Shown: one piece after another, positions 50,134 to 58,414 of the stretch
How the letters are laid out: each line of letters begins with the position of its first letter
Position numbering within the stretch: the first letter of the stretch is position 1
Assembly: GCF_000334455.1 (NCBI RefSeq)
Contig: NZ_BANX01000006.1
Coordinates: 46,849-110,848, forward strand
Direction: 5' to 3'
DNA from: Gordonia soli NBRC 108243
Lineage (GTDB): Bacteria > Actinomycetota > Actinomycetes > Mycobacteriales > Mycobacteriaceae
Length of the DNA stretch: 64,000 nucleotides
Notes under the pieces: model-generated
Seen by the model: only the letters and a program-made list of their open reading frames with translations
What the model was told of the DNA's origin: nothing
Databases searched by the model: none
Translations under genes and position numbers: made by a program

Positions 50134-51437
50134 CCGCGGTCCGGGCGCCGGAAGAAGTCGATCACCGCATCCGTCGGGAACCGCCGCCGTGGATCGCCGT
50201 CTCGGCCGCGGTCTTCGTGTGTTGTTGGGGCGGAAACCAGTTCAGCCCGCTGCTGCTGATGTACGAAGAGCGGGCGCACTACTCGTCCGTGATCGCCAAC
50301 GGTCTCCTCGGGATCTACGTGATCGGTCTCATCCCCGCACTCCTCATCGCAGGTGCGATGTCGGACGGCCGCGGTCGGCGTCCGCTGATGCTCGCGGGTG
50401 TGGTCGCCACCATCGTCGGCAGCGCGTTGCTGGCGTTCGGTCCGGTCGGGCTGGGCTTCCTGGCCGGCGGGCGGCTGCTCTCCGGCGTCGGTGTCGGTGT
50501 CGCGATGGCGGTGGGCACCAGCTGGCTGACCGAGTTGTCCAGAGCCCCCTACGATCCGAGGTCCGACGATGGTGCGGGTGCGCGTCGCTCGGCGGTCGCC
50601 TTCGGGGCGGGATCGGCGTGCGGGGCGCTGGTCGCCGGACTCTTCGCGCAATGGGGTCCGCATCCGGAGACGCTCCCGTTCGTGGTCCACATCGTGCTCG
50701 GACTCCCGGTGCTCGCGGCCGTGGCCAGGGTGCCGGAGACCCGGACCCGGGCTGTCGGAGCCCGCGATGCCGCAGCCACCCGGGGGTCGCTGCGGAGCCG
50801 ACTCGACCTGCCCGGCATCCGGCACCGACGGTTCATCCGGATCGTGATGATCGCGAGCCCGTGGATCTTCGGTGCTGCGGGTATCGGTTACGCCTACCTT
50901 CCGACGCAGCTGTCGGCGACCGGGTCCCACGGGCTGTTGTTCGCGACGGCCGCGTCGATCATCGCGCTCGCCACCTCATCAGCGGTGCAGCCGCTGGCAC
51001 GGTGGATCCACTCCGACACCTCGGCGCGCGGATTGATGGTCGCCATCGGCGCATTGGCGCTCGGCCTGGCCCTGGTCACCGTCAGCATCGCGATCCAGTC
51101 GATCCCACTCGGCCTGATCGCGAACGTCGCGGTCGGCTTCGGCATCGGCATCGGCCAGGTCTCCGGACTACTGGAGGTCCAGCGCATCGCCCGCCACGGC
51201 GAGCTCGCTGCCTTGACCGGTGTCTTCTACTCGCTTGCCTACCTGGGGTTCCTGTTCCCGGTGATCATCGCGGCGCTCGCGGCGCACGTCGCTGTCGTCG
51301 GCATCCTGTGGACGCTGGTGGGTCTCGCCGTGATCACCGGTGCACTCGTGGCGGTGTCGTCTCGGCGGCACCTGCCGGTCCGAGTGGTCGAGCCCGGCGA
51401 GGATGCTCCGGTACGGACGTCTCATAGCCGACTGTGA
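50130..51437 (+). CDS. MFS transporter
   Basis: 435 aa with 12 membrane segments. The loop between helices 2 and 3 has the MFS motif GAMSDGRGRRPLMLAGV, and helix 4-5 has GVGVGVAMAVGTSWLTELS. A cytoplasmic loop near residue 140 separates the halves. Substrate unknown. Translation is coupled to the GntR gene by the 4-bp overlap. A strong hairpin follows the gene at 51571. Confidence 0.87.
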   Translation: MTAVRAPEEVDHRIRREPPPWIAVSAAVFVCCWGGNQFSPLLLMYEERAHYSSVIANGLLGIYVIGLIPALLIAGAMSDGRGRRPLMLAGVVATIVGSALLAFGPVGLGFLAGGRLLSGVGVGVAMAVGTSWLTELSRAPYDPRSDDGAGARRSAVAFGAGSACGALVAGLFAQWGPHPETLPFVVHIVLGLPVLAAVARVPETRTRAVGARDAAATRGSLRSRLDLPGIRHRRFIRIVMIASPWIFGAAGIGYAYLPTQLSATGSHGLLFATAASIIALATSSAVQPLARWIHSDTSARGLMVAIGALALGLALVTVSIAIQSIPLGLIANVAVGFGIGIGQVSGLLEVQRIARHGELAALTGVFYSLAYLGFLFPVIIAALAAHVAVVGILWTLVGLAVITGALVAVSSRRHLPVRVVEPGEDAPVRTSHSRL

Positions 51438-51570
51438 CAGTCGTCGATGACCAGGTAACGCGCTCGCGAGTGGCGGCGATCACTGATCAGTAGGGGAGGG
51501 CGCCGGCGGTGCTGGGGAGGACACGTCCGCGCGCTCTCCCTTACCGCATGTATTCTCCGAGAGCCGTTTT

Positions 51571-51609
51571 CGTAGAAGTTCTGCCCGGATTCCGGGAAGA
51601 ACTGCTACG
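51571..51609. terminator. Long hairpin between two convergent MFS genes
   Basis: Arms of 18 bp (51571-51588 and 51592-51609) pair at 16 positions around a 3-base loop. The right arm includes the TAG stop of the leftward MFS gene. It probably serves both convergent transcripts. No T tract on either side. Confidence 0.65.
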
Positions 51610-52807
51610 GATTCGCCGGGGATCTACCGACCAGCCCGGCTGCGAGGGCTGTCGCTGCGAGGGCCGCGGTGATCCAGAGCAGGGGGAGCAGCCCGACACC
51701 CTCGACGAGCAGTCCGCCGACCAACGCGCCGAGCGCGATGGACGCGGTGAATGCTCCGACGTAGAGGCCGGTGATGTGTTCGATCCGGTCGGGTGCGGCC
51801 GCGGTCATCCAGAGCTGGCCGCCGACCGACACCCCGCCATATGCGATGCCCCACAGGGCGATCGCGGCGATCGCTCCCGGTGTGGACGTCCCGAACGCCG
51901 TGAGTGCGGCGATGGCGACGGCGATCCCACCGGCCAGGGTGAGCAGCGTCGCACGTGGCCGCCTGCCGGCCACCGCACCGGCCACGAAGTTGCCGACGAG
52001 CCCGAACACGCCATAGACCAGCAGCACGATGGCGATGACGCCCGCCGACATCCCGGTTCGCTCCTCGAGTACCGGCCGGACGTAGGTGTACGCGGCGAAG
52101 TGGGCGGTCACGAGCGCGACGATCACGATCGCCCCGGTGGTGACAGACGCCCGGAGCAGCGGGAGTCTGGGCGCGGGAGCCGTACCGGCTCGCGGTGCAA
52201 CCGGCCGGCGCAGCACCGGGAGCGCGACGAGGATGCCGATCGCCGCGAGACCGGCGAGTGCCGCGAGGACGCCGAAGGCGCTGCGCCATCCGAATGCGTC
52301 GCCGATCGCGGTGCCGATCGGGACACCCGCCACCGATGCCGATGCGACACCGCTGACCGCGATGGACACCGCGAGTGTGACGTTGCGTCGGGCGACCAAC
52401 CGGGCCGCGACGGCAGCGGCCATCCCCCACACGGCGCCCATGCCGACACCGAGCACGAGCCGGGAGATCACGAGCATCGTGAACCCGTTCGCGACCATCG
52501 TGAGTACGTTCCCGACGGCCAGTACGCCCATCGCACAGGCCAGTACACGCCGACGGTCGGCATCGCCGATCACTCGGGAGACGCCGGCCGCGGTGACCGC
52601 CGACATCAGGCCCGCCACGGTGAGGCTGAAGCCTGCAGCTCCGGGCGAGATGTGGAGTCCGGCGGCGAGTGGTGTCAGGACCCCGACCGGCAGCATCTCG
52701 GAGGTGACCGCCAAGAAGGTGCCGAAGGTCAGGGCGGCGACGGCGAGCCACTGCCCGGTCGTCGTGTGCTGCTGGGCGGTCAGGCCGTCGTCGACTGTGG
52801 TGCGCAT
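51605..52807 (-). CDS. MFS transporter, drug-efflux-like (DHA1/AraJ type)
   Basis: 400 aa from ATG 52807, 12 membrane helices. Helix 1 (LAVAALTFGTFLAVTSEMLPVGV) carries the TSEMLPVGVL pattern of sugar/arabinose or drug efflux members, and GVGMGAVWGMAAAVAARLV is the helix 5 antiporter motif region. A longer frame to 52879 runs into the LysR operator and is not used. It is divergent from a LysR regulator at 52884, separated by 76 bp with a perfect palindrome. Confidence 0.85.
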   Translation of the reverse strand: MRTTVDDGLTAQQHTTTGQWLAVAALTFGTFLAVTSEMLPVGVLTPLAAGLHISPGAAGFSLTVAGLMSAVTAAGVSRVIGDADRRRVLACAMGVLAVGNVLTMVANGFTMLVISRLVLGVGMGAVWGMAAAVAARLVARRNVTLAVSIAVSGVASASVAGVPIGTAIGDAFGWRSAFGVLAALAGLAAIGILVALPVLRRPVAPRAGTAPAPRLPLLRASVTTGAIVIVALVTAHFAAYTYVRPVLEERTGMSAGVIAIVLLVYGVFGLVGNFVAGAVAGRRPRATLLTLAGGIAVAIAALTAFGTSTPGAIAAIALWGIAYGGVSVGGQLWMTAAAPDRIEHITGLYVGAFTASIALGALVGGLLVEGVGLLPLLWITAALAATALAAGLVGRSPANP

Positions 52808-52860
52808 GCGTCCGAGTCCACCGGTGGGCACGCGCCCGAACAAGGACGATCTGCTCACCG

Positions 52861-52883
52861 ATCGATGAGCTAGGCTCATCGAT
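52861..52883. promoter_or_regulatory. LysR operator palindrome in the MFS / LysR divergent region
   Basis: Perfect 10-bp arms ATCGATGAGC / GCTCATCGAT with a 3-bp spacer. The centre contains a T-N11-A LysR box. The palindrome directly abuts the LysR ATG at 52884, so binding would block that gene's transcription or the gene is leaderless. Confidence 0.75.
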
Positions 52884-53825
52884 ATGGATGTCGCGCCATC
52901 GGTCGAGCAGGTGGATGTGCAGCAGATCCGGTGCCTGCTGGTGCTCGCCGAGGAGTTGCACTTCGGCCGGACCGCCGAGCGGTTGGGCCTCTCCCAGTCC
53001 CGCGTGAGTCAGTTGATCGGCACGCTGGAGAACCGGGTCGGGGCCCGCCTGGTGGAGCGGACGAGTCGACGCGTCGCGCTGACGCCGACCGGCGTGCAGT
53101 TCGTCTCGGAGATGGCGCCCGCATACGCCGGTCTGGCCCGCGCCTACGGCCGGGCGCGTGAACGGGCGATGCGAGGAGCACTGGAGGAGCTTCGGGTCGG
53201 CTTCACCGGCGTCGTCTACGAGGAGATCACCGCGACATTCCGCGCGCTGCACGAGCGGCACGGCGTCGCGGTGCACACGCACGAACTGCCGCTCGGCTCG
53301 CCGTTCGCCGCTGTGCTCGCCGGCGACGTCGACGCCATCATCGTCGAATTGCCGGTCTATGAACCGGAACTCACGATCGGATTTCGATTCCCACCGCAGG
53401 ATCAGTTCGTGGTGGTCGCAGCCGACCATCCGTTCGTCGAGCGATCTGCGGTCGATCTGGAGGATCTCGCCGACGTCGACCTGGTGCATCGGGTCGGCGA
53501 TGCGCCCGACTACTGGATGGCGTCGCGGACGCCGCCGGCCACGCCGTCGGGTACGCCGATCCGATCGAGCGCGGGCATCAGCTCCGTCCATCACGGCATG
53601 GCGCTGGCGGCGTCGGGCCGACATGCGATGTTGGTGTGTCGTCCACTCGTCGAGCATCATTCGCGTGCCGACCTCGGGTTCGTCCCGGTGCGCGGGCTGG
53701 AGGGGACGAGTCAGTTGGGCTTGGTCTGGCGCACCGACCGTACGAGTCCTCGACTGCTCACACTCGCCCGTCTCTTCGCCGATGCCGGAGCGGGTGAGAT
53801 CACCGCGGTGCGATCGGCGTCATGA
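52884..53825 (+). CDS. LysR-family transcriptional regulator
   Basis: 313 aa. Winged HTH: LHFGRTAERLGLSQSRVSQL then RTSRRVALTPTG. The effector domain follows (LEELRVGFTGVVYEEITATF). The ATG at 52884 follows the operator without a ribosome site; a GTG at 52911 is possible. It probably controls the divergent MFS exporter. Its stop overlaps the stop of the convergent isochorismatase gene by 6 bp. Confidence 0.87.
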   Translation: MDVAPSVEQVDVQQIRCLLVLAEELHFGRTAERLGLSQSRVSQLIGTLENRVGARLVERTSRRVALTPTGVQFVSEMAPAYAGLARAYGRARERAMRGALEELRVGFTGVVYEEITATFRALHERHGVAVHTHELPLGSPFAAVLAGDVDAIIVELPVYEPELTIGFRFPPQDQFVVVAADHPFVERSAVDLEDLADVDLVHRVGDAPDYWMASRTPPATPSGTPIRSSAGISSVHHGMALAASGRHAMLVCRPLVEHHSRADLGFVPVRGLEGTSQLGLVWRTDRTSPRLLTLARLFADAGAGEITAVRSAS

Positions 53826-54383
53826 GTCGATGAGATCCGACGTCGTGGTGACGGTGGCGAACTCGGCGTGGAGATTGGTCGCGGTGATGTGGGAGAGCGT
53901 TGCGGCGTCGATGATCTGGCCGTCGGGAGACCTGCGGTCGAAGGTGTGTGTCGCGTCGATCGCGAAGTAGGTGTCGTAACCGAGGTTGCCCGCGACGCGT
54001 GCCGTCGTCTCGCAGCAGTGGTTCGTGGTGATTCCGCAGATCACCACCTGGTGGATCTCCTCCGCACGCAGCCACGCATCGAGGTCGGGTGTGCCGTGGA
54101 AGCTCGAGTTGACCCGTTTGCTCACGAGGAGGTCGGGCTCGCCGGTCAGGAAGGGCTCGAACGCGTTGCCCGCGTTGGTCGGTGACAGCGGTGACGACGG
54201 ATCGTCGGAATCGTGACGGACGAAGACGATCGGCCAGCACCGGGTACGCCAGTGGTCGAGCAGCCGGGCGATGTTGTCTTCGCAGGCCGGGTTGTCCCGC
54301 GGGCCCCAGAACGTCGAGTCCCGGAAACCGGACTGGGCGTCGACGATCACGAGGGCCGGACGGTCGAGGTCGACGAGACGCAT
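53820..54383 (-). CDS. Isochorismatase-like cysteine hydrolase
   Basis: 187 aa. The catalytic triad of the family is visible: Asp15 in LVIVDAQSGF, Lys89 in LLVSKRVNSSFHGT, and Cys123 in CGITTNHCCETTARVA. These enzymes hydrolyse amides such as nicotinamide, N-carbamoyl compounds or isochorismate; the substrate here is not clear. Length is normal for the nicotinamidase-like group. It is convergent with the LysR gene. Confidence 0.9.
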   Translation of the reverse strand: MRLVDLDRPALVIVDAQSGFRDSTFWGPRDNPACEDNIARLLDHWRTRCWPIVFVRHDSDDPSSPLSPTNAGNAFEPFLTGEPDLLVSKRVNSSFHGTPDLDAWLRAEEIHQVVICGITTNHCCETTARVAGNLGYDTYFAIDATHTFDRRSPDGQIIDAATLSHITATNLHAEFATVTTTSDLIDS

Positions 54384-54470
54384 GACGGGACGGTATCGCG
54401 AGTCCGGGGGGCCGGGAGTGCGGGCACGTCGACGACGACCGACATCTGCCGGCCGTCGTCGACGCAGAGA

Positions 54471-54677
54471 TCACTCGGCGAGCTTGGCGGTGGCCTGAGC
54501 CCAGAGGAAGAACTTGTTGGTGCCGAGGTCGCGCACCGTCGTGATGTTGAACGCCGCCTTGAGGTGCTCGGCGTCGCCGTCGCTGACACCCTGAAGGGCC
54601 GCTACCGGGGCGTCGGCCAGCTCCTCGATTGACTTCTCCTCGTATGCCTTGTCGAACTTGTCCTTGATTCCAGCCAT
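54471..54677 (-). CDS. Small conserved-looking protein with HhH-like segment (68 aa)
   Basis: 68 aa from ATG 54677, with AGGAG 5 nt upstream. The first ~20 residues are a charged helix (MAGIKDKFDKAYEEKSIEEL). The middle, PVAALQGVSDGDAEHLKAAF followed by NITTVRDLG, has the pattern of a helix-hairpin-helix module. The C-terminal KFFLWAQATAKLAE is a helix. There are no membrane segments or signal peptide. I do not recognise the family. It may bind DNA or protein; function unknown. It stands alone between the isochorismatase and DUF1761 genes. Confidence 0.7.
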   Translation of the reverse strand: MAGIKDKFDKAYEEKSIEELADAPVAALQGVSDGDAEHLKAAFNITTVRDLGTNKFFLWAQATAKLAE

Positions 54678-54846
54678 GTTCACTCCTAGCGATCGGAAGA
54701 GTTCTCCTACGACCTCGAATCGAGGCCGCGTGCGAAGCCTAGACCCGGGCCGGAGTGCTGTCGACGGATGCGGGCCGCTGTCGGCGCAACCCGGTGTCCG
54801 CTGGGGATACGGCAGATGACGGTGTGGTGCCCGGAGTCGACGACGG

Positions 54847-55224
54847 TCACCGCCAGAGTCCGATGATCAGGACGACGATCAACAGCTTGATCGCCCAATC
54901 GAGGAGGTGGACGGCCGCCGAGCGGACGGCGACACCCTCGTGGAACACCGCGCCCGAGAACAGGACCACCGGTATCAGCCAGAGTCCGGCGGCGAGAACC
55001 ACCGCCTCTCCGACCCCCGGATGCAGACGCGTGACCAGCCAGGTGACGGGTACCGCCAGGATCAGGTTGCGCAGGATCTCGACCACCGGCACCGACCACG
55101 CAGGACGCTCCGGCGCGGAGCCCTGCTGCGCGGCCGGCGCGCCCGCGACTCCGTAATACACGGCACTTGCGATGAAGGCGGCCACTGCCGCGACCACGAT
55201 CGCCCACACATTCACATCGTTCAC
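54847..55224 (-). CDS. DUF1761 small membrane protein
   Basis: 125 aa with four membrane helices. The start MNDVNVWAIVVAAVAAFIAS and the pattern of a hydrophobic N-terminus, an Arg-containing loop and LLDWAIKLLIVVLIIGLW at the end fit DUF1761. Function of the family is unknown. There is a 169-bp gap to the next gene downstream and 159 bp upstream, so it is probably monocistronic. Confidence 0.75.
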   Translation of the reverse strand: MNDVNVWAIVVAAVAAFIASAVYYGVAGAPAAQQGSAPERPAWSVPVVEILRNLILAVPVTWLVTRLHPGVGEAVVLAAGLWLIPVVLFSGAVFHEGVAVRSAAVHLLDWAIKLLIVVLIIGLWR

Positions 55225-55383
55225 GGCGGCCTCCTCGGCGTCAGGTGTCGTATCCGGGCAGACCCGATCGGAGGCGAGAACTCATCGCTGACTCGGAGAT
55301 CGGGGTGCGCGATGTCTGCGGCGTGCGGTGCCCCGCTGCCGTAGTGTTGCGGTCATTGATCGAAGCGAGGGACGAGAACCGAC

Positions 55384-55707
55384 GTGTGGGTAGGCATGAC
55401 AGCGACGATTCTCAGTGTGCTGCTGCATACCTGGGGCGCGATCGTGGCGGCACGGCAGAACTTCGGATACCGGCTGCCGGCGATATCGGGTGGGTACCCG
55501 GTGCGTCCGGCTCAGCGTGTCAAACGCGCCCAGACGGCTGGATGGTTGCTGAGCATCGTCGGGGTCCTCGGCATCGGCGGCGCCGTGTGGGACACGGCCC
55601 CGTGGTGGGGTCTCGCCACCGCGGCGGTCCTCTTCCTTCTGGTGAACGTGGTGCCCAGCCTCGCGGTGACCGCCTTGCACAACCGGCGAGAACTGGCTCG
55701 GGGTTGA
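55384..55707 (+). CDS. Small membrane protein, unknown
   Basis: 107 aa from a GTG at 55384, or 103 aa from the ATG at 55396. Three hydrophobic segments are visible: TATILSVLLHTWGAIVAAR, TAGWLLSIVGVLGIGGAVWD and LATAAVLFLLVNVVPSLAVT. A loop near residue 45 is basic. No family is recognised. It is followed by repeat copy A at 55752. Confidence 0.6.
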   Translation: MWVGMTATILSVLLHTWGAIVAARQNFGYRLPAISGGYPVRPAQRVKRAQTAGWLLSIVGVLGIGGAVWDTAPWWGLATAAVLFLLVNVVPSLAVTALHNRRELARG

Positions 55708-55751
55708 ACGGCGCTCTCTTTGCGGTCCCGTGCGGGGCTCTTGTCGGCCTT

Positions 55752-55810
55752 CTGACCCGTGAGCGGGCTGTGGTGTGGTTGGTGCACAGCGTGGTTCGCT
55801 CAGGTGTCAG
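55752..55810 (+). repeat. 59-bp palindromic intergenic repeat, copy A
   Basis: Begins CTGACCCGTGAGCG and ends CGCTCAGGTGTCAG; the ends pair at 12 of 14 positions. The core GGTGTGGTTGGTGCACAG is shared with copy B. It is a direct repeat of copy B, 1066 bp away, and brackets the NTF2-like gene. Confidence 0.85.
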
Positions 55811-55953
55811 TTGTGCGGTGGGCTACTGAGGGTTTAAGTGCTTACAGACCGTGGGTAGGTCTGACTAGTCCTTCACCAGGACAGAGGCGGGTCCTGGCGG
55901 TCAAGAGGTAGCACTGAAGCCAACGGACGCGAATTAGAAACCGGAGAACGAGC

Positions 55954-56346
55954 ATGGCCGCAGCCGAAATTGCTGATCGATACGAACGATACATCGACGC
56001 ATGCAACGCCCGTGAGTTCGACCGGCTCGGAATGTTCGTCGCCGACGACGTCATCGCTTCAGAGACCGCGACGGGTCTCGATGCGTACGTTCGCGGTCTC
56101 GAGGACGTAGTGGCCGGGTTTCCTGACTATCACTGGAATATCGAGCAACTGGTGGTCGAGGACGGGTACATCGCGGCTCGCCTTACGGGAACCGGCACCC
56201 ACCGAGGCGAGTTCCGCCAGGTCGCGGCTACTCAACGCACGGTCGAGGTACAAGAACTCGCTGTGTATCGCACAGACGCAGGCAAGATTGCGCAATGCTG
56301 GGGCGACCTGGGAGCAGTTCTGCGCGACGAGTTGCTCTCGGCCTAG
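55954..56346 (+). CDS. NTF2/SnoaL-like ester cyclase-type protein
   Basis: 130 aa. The cone-shaped NTF2 fold is suggested by the N-terminal helix DRYERYIDACNAREFDRLGM, the FVADDVIAS strand, HWNIEQLVVEDGYIAARLTG, and the terminal YRTDAGKIAQCWGDLGAVLR. Members are polyketide cyclases, dehydratases or isomerases; the substrate is unknown. Codon third positions are less GC-biased than in the neighbours, and the gene is bracketed by two direct copies of a 59-bp repeat, so recent acquisition is possible. Two small hairpins lie in its leader (55847-55865 and 55876-55897). Confidence 0.75.
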   Translation: MAAAEIADRYERYIDACNAREFDRLGMFVADDVIASETATGLDAYVRGLEDVVAGFPDYHWNIEQLVVEDGYIAARLTGTGTHRGEFRQVAATQRTVEVQELAVYRTDAGKIAQCWGDLGAVLRDELLSA

Positions 56347-56978
56347 TAGCGAGAGTGCGGCGTGTGTCCTGGTGGTGAGGCGCGGAGTGCACACCCCGGA
56401 GTTTTCATGGGTTGTTGCGCAACAGAAGATTCAAAACGGTCCGACACTCTCATATCTCCTCGGACGCGGCGCACGGTGCGACTCCAAACAAGTTGTGAGA
56501 GTGGCCAGCTCATACCGCTCACCTGCTCATCAGCTCCGGATCGGATAGGGCCGGTACCGGCCGATGGTCATCCGTGGTCGGACAGTGCGGCGATCATCTC
56601 GCCGGTGTGGGTGCGCTGAACGCCGATCAGTGTCAGATCGTCCAGACGCTCCCAGGTGACCTGTGACCTGAGATGTCGGGTCGGCGACCGCCGCGACCTC
56701 GTTTCGTTCCCGCGACCTCAGTTGAAGTCGCAGGAAGGAGATGAGGTCGCGGTTGTCGAATCGCCGCTGTCAGCGGGGCCTCGGTCGGTCCGGGGCAGCG
56801 TGGCGATAATCGGATTTCTGACGCGTGAGCGCGGCGCGGTGTGGTTGGTGCACAGTGTGGTTCGCTCAGGTGTCAGTTGTGCTGCGGAGTGGAGTCGTCG
56901 GTCACTGGCGGACGGAATTGTCGGTGTCATCGGATAGTGTTCTGGGTAGATAACGAAAGCTATGAGGAGATGATGATC
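56347..56978. other. Intergenic region with lower GC and inverted repeats
   Basis: No gene is supported. The left part is AT-richer than the window average. Copies of GCGACCTC and its reverse complement occur at about 56690-56750. Repeat copy B follows at 56818. Confidence 0.55.
56818..56876 (+). repeat. 59-bp palindromic intergenic repeat, copy B
   Basis: Begins CTGACGCGTGAGCG and ends CGCTCAGGTGTCAG. It is nearly identical to copy A except near positions 14-20, and lies about 100 bp before the truncated DUF222 gene. Confidence 0.85.
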
Positions 56979-57335
56979 ATGGCTTTCGACAAGCCACCAC
57001 CCACACCCAGCTCGTCCGTGTTGGATGTCCCACCTGCTGCGGCACACTCGGATTCGGTCGACGAGTTGGTCGCCGCCTACGGCGAACTCGACGCGGTGCT
57101 GGATCGGATCGCTCAACTGTCCGCCGACCGGTGCACCGATGTCGAAGTGGTCGCGCTGGCGAAAGCCAACGAGGTCGCGGGTCGGCGGATCGCCTTGCTC
57201 GGGCATCGCCGGTTGATGGACGTGTCCGATCGTGACGCGTGGCGGCTGACCGGTGCGGCGACGATGCGAATGTTTATGGCACGATCGACAACGGGGCCCT
57301 TCGGCGGCAGGTGTCGCGGTGGCGGGAGCGACTGA
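56979..57335 (+). pseudogene. Truncated DUF222 / 13E12-family HNH endonuclease gene
   Basis: 118 codons from ATG 56979, with GAGGAG 9 nt upstream. Residues ~25-100 (VDELVAAYGELDAVLDRIAQ, then VVALAKANEVAGRRIALLGH, then VSDRDAWRLTGAATMRMFM) match the N-terminal part of DUF222 proteins of Gordonia and mycobacteria, which normally run to 400-500 aa with a C-terminal HNH nuclease. Here similarity stops near 57285 and the frame ends at 57335 in an unrelated Gly/Arg stretch. The rest of the gene is absent. 13E12 elements are repeated, sometimes mobile, in this order. Confidence 0.7.
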
Positions 57336-57355
57336 CGTGTGACCGATCCCGACGT

Positions 57356-58321
57356 TCAGCCGGGGATCAGCCGAGGCACCAGACGGATGTAGACCACCAT
57401 CCCGATCACCTCGACGAGAGTCTGTGTCACCACCACCGCGGCAGCGAGTTCGTAGCCGTCGGGCAGTGCGAGCGCGAGGGGGAGGACGACGAGCGAGTTG
57501 CGGGTGGCGCCGGAGAACACCAGCGCGCGTGCTGACGGAACATCGAGCCGAAAGACCCGGGCTGCAACGGTTCCGAGCACTGCCATCACCACGAGAAACG
57601 CCACGTAGAAGGGAACAACCCGACCGATCGAGCCGAGCCGACCATCGATGGTGGGTATCTGCGACGCCACCACCACGGCCAGCACCGCCACCATGAGCGG
57701 CACCATCAGCGTGCCCGCCCCGGCGGCGAACCTGCGTCCGACGGACGCCCGCTCGCTCCACGCCTGGGTGAGCCAGGCCAGCGCCAACGGGATCACGATG
57801 AGGATGACGAACGCATGGACGAACGGTCCGATCTCGACCACCTCGCCGGGGTCGGATCCCAGGAAGATGACGAGGAACACCGGCAGCGCAGCCATCTGTG
57901 CGAGCAGTAGCAGCGGCGTCGCCGCGAGGAGCCGTTTGCTGTCGCCGCCGGCCAGCCCGGAGAACACGATCACGTAATCCACGCAGGGACAGAGCAACAC
58001 GAGCACCACGCCGATGCGGACGGCCTGGTCGGCAGGGAGCAGCCAGAACATCGCGGCCACCACCACCGGGACGACGACGAAATTGATCGAGGCGACGGCG
58101 GCCACGAAGCGTCCGTCGCGCACCGCCCGCAGCAGATCCGATGCGGGCACCTGCAGGAAGGTGACGTAGAGAAGCGCTGCGAGCAGCGGATTGATGGCCA
58201 CCTCGAGTGCACCCGCGCTGCGGGGCGAAGCCAGCCCGGCGACGGCTCCGCCGACGATCGCGCCGACATAGATCGGGATCTGGTGGCGTTCCATCCAGGC
58301 GACAGGTCCGGGTGCGCTCAC
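57356..58321 (-). CDS. Arsenic resistance / bile acid:sodium symporter (BASS) family permease
   Basis: 321 aa from GTG 58321 (ATG 58294 is an alternative), with about ten membrane helices. Family features: FVAAVASINFVVVPVVVAAM, then LVLLCPCVDYVIVFSGLAGG with the conserved Cys-Pro segment of ACR3-like arsenite exporters, and VFSGATRNSLVVLPLALALP near residue 265. ACR3 proteins expel arsenite; related BASS members import anions. No arsR or arsC is adjacent, so the arsenite role is a guess. Confidence 0.8.
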   Translation of the reverse strand: MSAPGPVAWMERHQIPIYVGAIVGGAVAGLASPRSAGALEVAINPLLAALLYVTFLQVPASDLLRAVRDGRFVAAVASINFVVVPVVVAAMFWLLPADQAVRIGVVLVLLCPCVDYVIVFSGLAGGDSKRLLAATPLLLLAQMAALPVFLVIFLGSDPGEVVEIGPFVHAFVILIVIPLALAWLTQAWSERASVGRRFAAGAGTLMVPLMVAVLAVVVASQIPTIDGRLGSIGRVVPFYVAFLVVMAVLGTVAARVFRLDVPSARALVFSGATRNSLVVLPLALALPDGYELAAAVVVTQTLVEVIGMVVYIRLVPRLIPG

Positions 58322-58414
58322 CGGACAACGGTAGACCGCGTACGCACCCACAGCGTCGACACCACATCGAACAGATCCGCCGGACGCACGCTCCGGTGGC
58401 CCTACGATCGAGAC

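Noticed and set aside
51624..53660. 678-codon minus-strand frame spanning the MFS and LysR genes
   Set aside because: It is out of frame with the MFS protein and antisense to LysR; His/Arg-rich without domains.
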